From assembly GCA_007127935.1 (NCBI GenBank), contig SKYL01000038.1, positions 1-5,175 of the forward strand: a stretch of DNA of 5,175 nt, in the 5' to 3' direction. The notes beneath the pieces were generated by a model. The model saw only the letters and a list, made by a program, of their open reading frames with translations. It was not told the origin of the DNA and searched no databases. Source of the stretch: Halorhodospira sp. (GTDB taxonomy: Bacteria; Pseudomonadota; Gammaproteobacteria; Nitrococcales; Halorhodospiraceae). The position numbers and the translations under genes are program-made. Positions 5,054 through 5,175 of this stretch are shown here, piece after piece; the first letter of the stretch is position 1, and each line of letters opens with the position of its first letter.

Positions 5054-5175
5054 GTCAAGTACGAGGCCAAGCTTAGTCACGAGAAGATTGCCCGTGCCTG
5101 CGGGCTGTCCAAGGGGGCGGTCAGCAAGTACGTCAGCCTCGCCAAGGCGAAGGGTCTTTCCTGGCCGCTGCCCGA
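5054..5175 (+). pseudogene. istA: IS21-family transposase IstA, 5'-truncated fragment running off the window
   Basis: The last 40 codons read VKYEAKLSHEKIARACGLSK then GAVSKYVSLAKAKGLSWPLP, which I recognise as the N-terminal helix-turn-helix region of IS21-family IstA. Members typically begin with 15-20 residues including a basic MRKI.E.LRL stretch, followed by (K/H)YEAGLS..(Q/K)IA...G.S...V..Y...A...GLSWPLPE. Here similarity starts abruptly at the VKYE segment. Upstream in the same frame is an unrelated Ser/Arg/Pro-rich stretch without ATG or GTG; the nearest in-frame start is a TTG at 4952 inside the crcB promoter. The gene therefore seems to have lost its start, and the copy is probably dead, though a frameshift or sequencing error near 5050 is possible. 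The rest of istA and any istB lie beyond the window. It would mark a past insertion next to crcB. Confidence 0.75.

Noticed and set aside
5008..5060. ATG at 5008 as the istA start
   Set aside because: It is in a different frame from the IstA similarity and its translation shows no IstA-like N-terminus, so it would need both a frameshift and an unusual sequence.

Overview
The window looks like a chromosomal segment from a GC-rich Proteobacterium. A gammaproteobacterium of the Chromatiales/Ectothiorhodospiraceae type would fit, but that is inference only. The basis is the high GC of most genes, strong G/C at third codon positions, Shine-Dalgarno-led genes, periplasmic c4-type diheme cytochromes, a PAS-PAS-GGDEF protein and an IS21-type transposase fragment. 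No rRNA, tRNA, CRISPR array or complete mobile element was found.

Layout. At the left edge (1-172, minus) is the start of a gene resembling a family of small SAM-dependent methyltransferases, cut off by the window. Behind it on the same strand lies a PAS-PAS-GGDEF diguanylate cyclase (319-1632, minus) with an intact GGEEF active site and RxxD inhibitory site. A 141-bp divergent region (1633-1773), which holds a run of nine G and an inverted repeat, separates it from two consecutive exported diheme cytochromes c (1774-2400 and 2438-3163, plus). These almost certainly form an operon. Right after the second cytochrome is a short open stretch without a start codon that looks like the remnant of another gene (about 3168-3329). 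Next come about 150 bases with no recognisable gene, then a small exported protein of unknown function (3486-4013, plus).

The right part is a two-gene minus-strand operon: fluC/crcB (fluoride channel, 4490-4870), then a small cupin (4083-4478). The crcB part has about 49% GC by hand count, well below its neighbours. It is preceded by a good extended -10 promoter (4955-4982) with an inverted repeat inside the spacer. The window ends in the N-terminal part of an IS21-family IstA transposase (5054-5175, plus). Its first 15-20 residues appear to be missing, so it is probably a 5'-truncated element.

Functionally, the cytochrome pair points to periplasmic electron transfer. The divergent cyclase could couple a PAS-sensed signal, perhaps redox or oxygen, to c-di-GMP, but only gene position supports this link. 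The crcB-cupin operon next to an IS fragment and with different base composition looks like a laterally acquired accessory block. I see no clearly new multi-gene system. The most unusual points are the crcB-cupin pairing, the truncated istA junction, the gene remnant behind the cytochromes and the G9 tract between the divergent genes.
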